From the NCBI RefSeq assembly GCF_023028105.1, contig NZ_CP095494.1, positions 1 to 64,000 of the forward strand: 64,000 nt of DNA, read 5' to 3'. Below, one piece after another: positions 62,114-64,000 of this stretch (the first letter of the stretch is position 1; every line of letters starts with the position of its first letter). The position numbers were made by a program, and so were the translations under genes. Below the pieces are notes generated by a model that saw only the letters and a program-made list of their open reading frames with translations, had not been told where the DNA came from and did not search any database. Source of the stretch: Halosolutus gelatinilyticus. Its GTDB lineage: Archaea > Halobacteriota > Halobacteria > Halobacteriales > Natrialbaceae.

Positions 62114-62154
62114 CGCGATCGCGGCAGATCGCGTCGATATCACTGCCGGGTTCG
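62114..62154 (-). repeat. Right 41-bp direct repeat in integrase coding sequence
   Basis: Matches 55422-55462 at 40 of 41 bases and encodes the same PGSDIDAICRDR frame on the minus strand. Recombination between the two copies would release a circle of about 6.69 kb and join the integrase halves in frame. Confidence 0.75.
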
Positions 62155-62267
62155 TGTCGATCGCTGAACGGCGCTGCTCATGAAACCGAGAATGATCTCT
62201 ATCTGACGACTTGTAGCATATAACTAGATTAGTTTTATATAGAATAAGGATTAATACTCAGAATGTA

Positions 62268-63056
62268 ATGGCGGATCAGAATAAATTCAGTCGACGTAAT
62301 GTTTTGAGAACAACCGCGGGCCTTGGCGCAGCTGGTTCATTCTCTACAGTTGGTTTTGCAGCCAACTCTGGGAACAGTTTCCGAGACCGCATTAGAGAAG
62401 CAAATAGAATGTTGGATGATGGAGTTTCTGATGAAGTTCGTGAAAACTATCTCAATGATCACGGAATCGTCGGAGAAGAGTCGGCCTATACGTATACAAT
62501 CGAAAGAGATGATGAGGGAGTCGGTCAGCAGAACTATGATAAAGACGAGTTAGATATTGTCTGTCGACTATGGCATGATTGTCCAGATGGGCTTTACTAC
62601 GCAGAGGTCGTTTGGGAATATGCGTGGGATGGCATAGAGGAAGGTAAGAAGCCCCATGATAGAGTTGGAATCGGCTATGAGAGGCAATGGTGGGATTATT
62701 CGTCGTATGACGTCAGCGAAACGACAGAGACAAGTTATCTCGTTGAACCGGAGCCTGACGAGTTCGGTGACGGCGCTGTGTTTAAAATGAATGATTATGA
62801 GGCCAACAAGAATAGGCAATATTGGTGTGGTCTCTATCTTGATCCCGTTGGTGATTATTCCTCTGATGAACGTCGTGTTCAGGCAGGATATGCCCATACT
62901 TGGGGTCAAACAGTCATTGAAAATGTTTCGGTTGGCTTCCCAGCGGGAATATCAATAACTGCGTCAAATGAGGATAAATATTGGGAGACAAAAACCGAAA
63001 TAGGCGGCTCGTATCTCTTACGAGTGGCCCAAAAGGATTCAGTATATTGTTCCTAG
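62268..63056 (+). CDS. Tat-exported hypothetical protein
   Basis: A 262-residue protein with a clear Tat signal (FSRRNVLRTTAGLGAAGSFS, cleaved near GFAA). The mature part is rich in Trp and Tyr (YYAEVVWEYAWDGIEEGK, then YERQWWDYSSYDVSE), with Cys at VCRLWHDCPDG and YWCGLY. A TATA box TTTTATATA near 62233-62241 lies about 30 bases from the ATG. AT-rich. Function unknown; it lies just outside the right repeat. Confidence 0.6.
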   Translation: MADQNKFSRRNVLRTTAGLGAAGSFSTVGFAANSGNSFRDRIREANRMLDDGVSDEVRENYLNDHGIVGEESAYTYTIERDDEGVGQQNYDKDELDIVCRLWHDCPDGLYYAEVVWEYAWDGIEEGKKPHDRVGIGYERQWWDYSSYDVSETTETSYLVEPEPDEFGDGAVFKMNDYEANKNRQYWCGLYLDPVGDYSSDERRVQAGYAHTWGQTVIENVSVGFPAGISITASNEDKYWETKTEIGGSYLLRVAQKDSVYCS

Positions 63057-63129
63057 TCTAAATCTATCATATATTTGTATATTATATAATTAGAAATGTT
63101 TATACTTTTCAGGATTTATTTCCAATTAA

Positions 63130-63660
63130 ATGCTGGACCGTAGATCGATAATATCCGTTATACTGGGTAGTTTTACCGGGGCGCTCTCTGGATGCTCCAA
63201 GATGATAACTAACGATGATCCGTCTTCAGGAACATCTAATGATTCAAACAATTCGAACGAGGATCACAAATCAAATAAACCAGATGATACTGACGGTATT
63301 TCTTCCGAATTTAATATTATACAGTCTAAATGCATGTCAGAAGAATCAGCAGATGAGTTAGAAGAGTACAATGATGCGGTGATTGAATTTTATGATGACC
63401 TAATCCATATCGAGGGGACAATTGCAGACGGAGAACCAAATCGTATCGCTGAGTTACGAGATTACGAAATGGACTGGTCGAATAGTTACCTTTATATCGA
63501 TGTATTCCATGTGGAAAAAGAAAATGATAATGGGAAAAATTGCCCATCAGAGACAGCCTATGAAATCGATTTCGAATATAAAATCCCACAAGACAGGGCA
63601 AAGAGAGTCAGAGTTAAACATAATGGTCGAACTGCTGGAAAAGCTGAATTTGAAGGCTAG
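63130..63660 (+). CDS. Secreted lipoprotein
   Basis: A 176-residue protein with a short signal (LDRRSIISVILGSFTGALSG) and lipobox LSGC, so lipidated at Cys 22 or thereabouts. A Ser/Asn/Asp-rich linker (SSGTSNDSNNSNEDHKSN) precedes a small domain (DDLIHIEGTIADGEPNRIAE). AT-rich. It may be co-regulated with the preceding exported protein. Function unknown. Confidence 0.6.
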   Translation: MLDRRSIISVILGSFTGALSGCSKMITNDDPSSGTSNDSNNSNEDHKSNKPDDTDGISSEFNIIQSKCMSEESADELEEYNDAVIEFYDDLIHIEGTIADGEPNRIAELRDYEMDWSNSYLYIDVFHVEKENDNGKNCPSETAYEIDFEYKIPQDRAKRVRVKHNGRTAGKAEFEG

Positions 63661-64000
63661 TTTGTAAGCGGGCATCAGTGCTCGTAATCCCCGCAACGGT
63701 AATCCTCTGTACGCCGCTCGTATCGACAGTTGCCCGTTCGCAGCCCGATTTCAGAACACTGTGGAGGCTAATTGAACAGGTCGTCGACGAATGATTCGAG
63801 CTCAGAAAGACACTCGAATTAGTTGCCCAGAAACTGTACGAGTCTCCGCGACCACGAACTCGACTACGAGACGCTCGTCACCGGACTGAAAGTCGAATAT
63901 CTAGACTGACTCGTTGACCACGTGCTCTGGATCAAACGCGAATTTAATGAAATCGGGATTCAAAACGGGAAAGCCGTGCTCATCGATTTGTGGGAGTACT
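63661..64000 (+). pseudogene. Decayed coding sequence at the window edge
   Basis: No intact gene. Plus-strand frames read FRTLWRLIEQVVDE, then after a stop and shift LRKTLELVAQKLYESP, then RDHELDYETLVTGLKVEYLD and VDHVLWIKREFNEIGIQNGK with further stops. The pieces have good protein character and follow one another, so a disabled gene is likely. I do not recognise the family. Confidence 0.35.

Overview
The window reads as haloarchaeal DNA (class Halobacteria). Proteins are strongly acidic, many secreted proteins carry twin-arginine signals or lipoboxes, there is an archaeal type IV pilin and an Orc1/Cdc6 initiator, TATA-type promoters often lie close to start codons, and the CRISPR repeat ends in the GTTGAAGC-type handle usual in this class. 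No rRNA or tRNA gene was seen. The density of mobile-element scars, regulators and membrane or secreted proteins, together with a plasmid-style initiator, suggests an accessory region: a megaplasmid or a chromosomal island.

Layout. 1-13.2 kb is a mosaic. It holds a TraB-like membrane protein, a broken HTH regulator, a frameshifted lipoprotein, a GIY-YIG protein paired with a 1132-residue zinc-ribbon protein, several winged-helix regulators, two nearly identical PadR genes with shared operators flanking an orc1/cdc6 gene, a 43-residue membrane peptide, and a stem-loop leader in front of a two-gene unit. 13.5-23.2 kb is a complete type I-B cas operon (cas6-cas8b-cas7-cas5-cas3-cas4-cas1-cas2). 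23.3-26.9 kb is its CRISPR array, which I count as 56 thirty-base repeats plus one degenerate terminal half repeat. The cas/CRISPR block lies between two copies of a small four-cysteine gene, the upstream one frameshifted. 27.3-29.7 kb holds a pilin, a possible LAGLIDADG-like protein, a three-repeat HNH-associated DNA-binding protein and a small RHH-like protein.

30.0-55.0 kb is the most striking part: one uninterrupted plus-strand run of about 22 genes with overlapping or closely spaced starts. It encodes two giant surface glycoprotein-like paralogs with different N-terminal heads (a beta-propeller and a jelly-roll-like domain) on a common stalk, a subtilisin-like protease, several secreted proteins, many small membrane proteins, a large membrane coiled-coil protein, a FtsK/HerA/VirB4-type ATPase with an unusual P-loop, and an MCM N-domain protein without the AAA+ motor. 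Together these look like a particle, vesicle or DNA-transfer machine: surface adhesin or spike, maturation protease, membrane scaffold, packaging or translocation ATPase, and a DNA-binding protein. I cannot name a described family for it.

55.4-62.2 kb is AT-richer and scarred. The two halves of one tyrosine recombinase lie at its ends, each joined to a copy of a 41-bp direct repeat. This is the arrangement left when an SSV-type element integrates through its own integrase gene. Between them are transposase remnants, a 231-bp MITE-like element, secreted proteins including a trypsin-like protease, a FilR1-like regulator, an M48-like membrane protease flanked by helix-hairpin-helix gene scars, and small hypothetical genes. 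The window ends with a Tat-secreted protein, a lipoprotein and decayed coding sequence.
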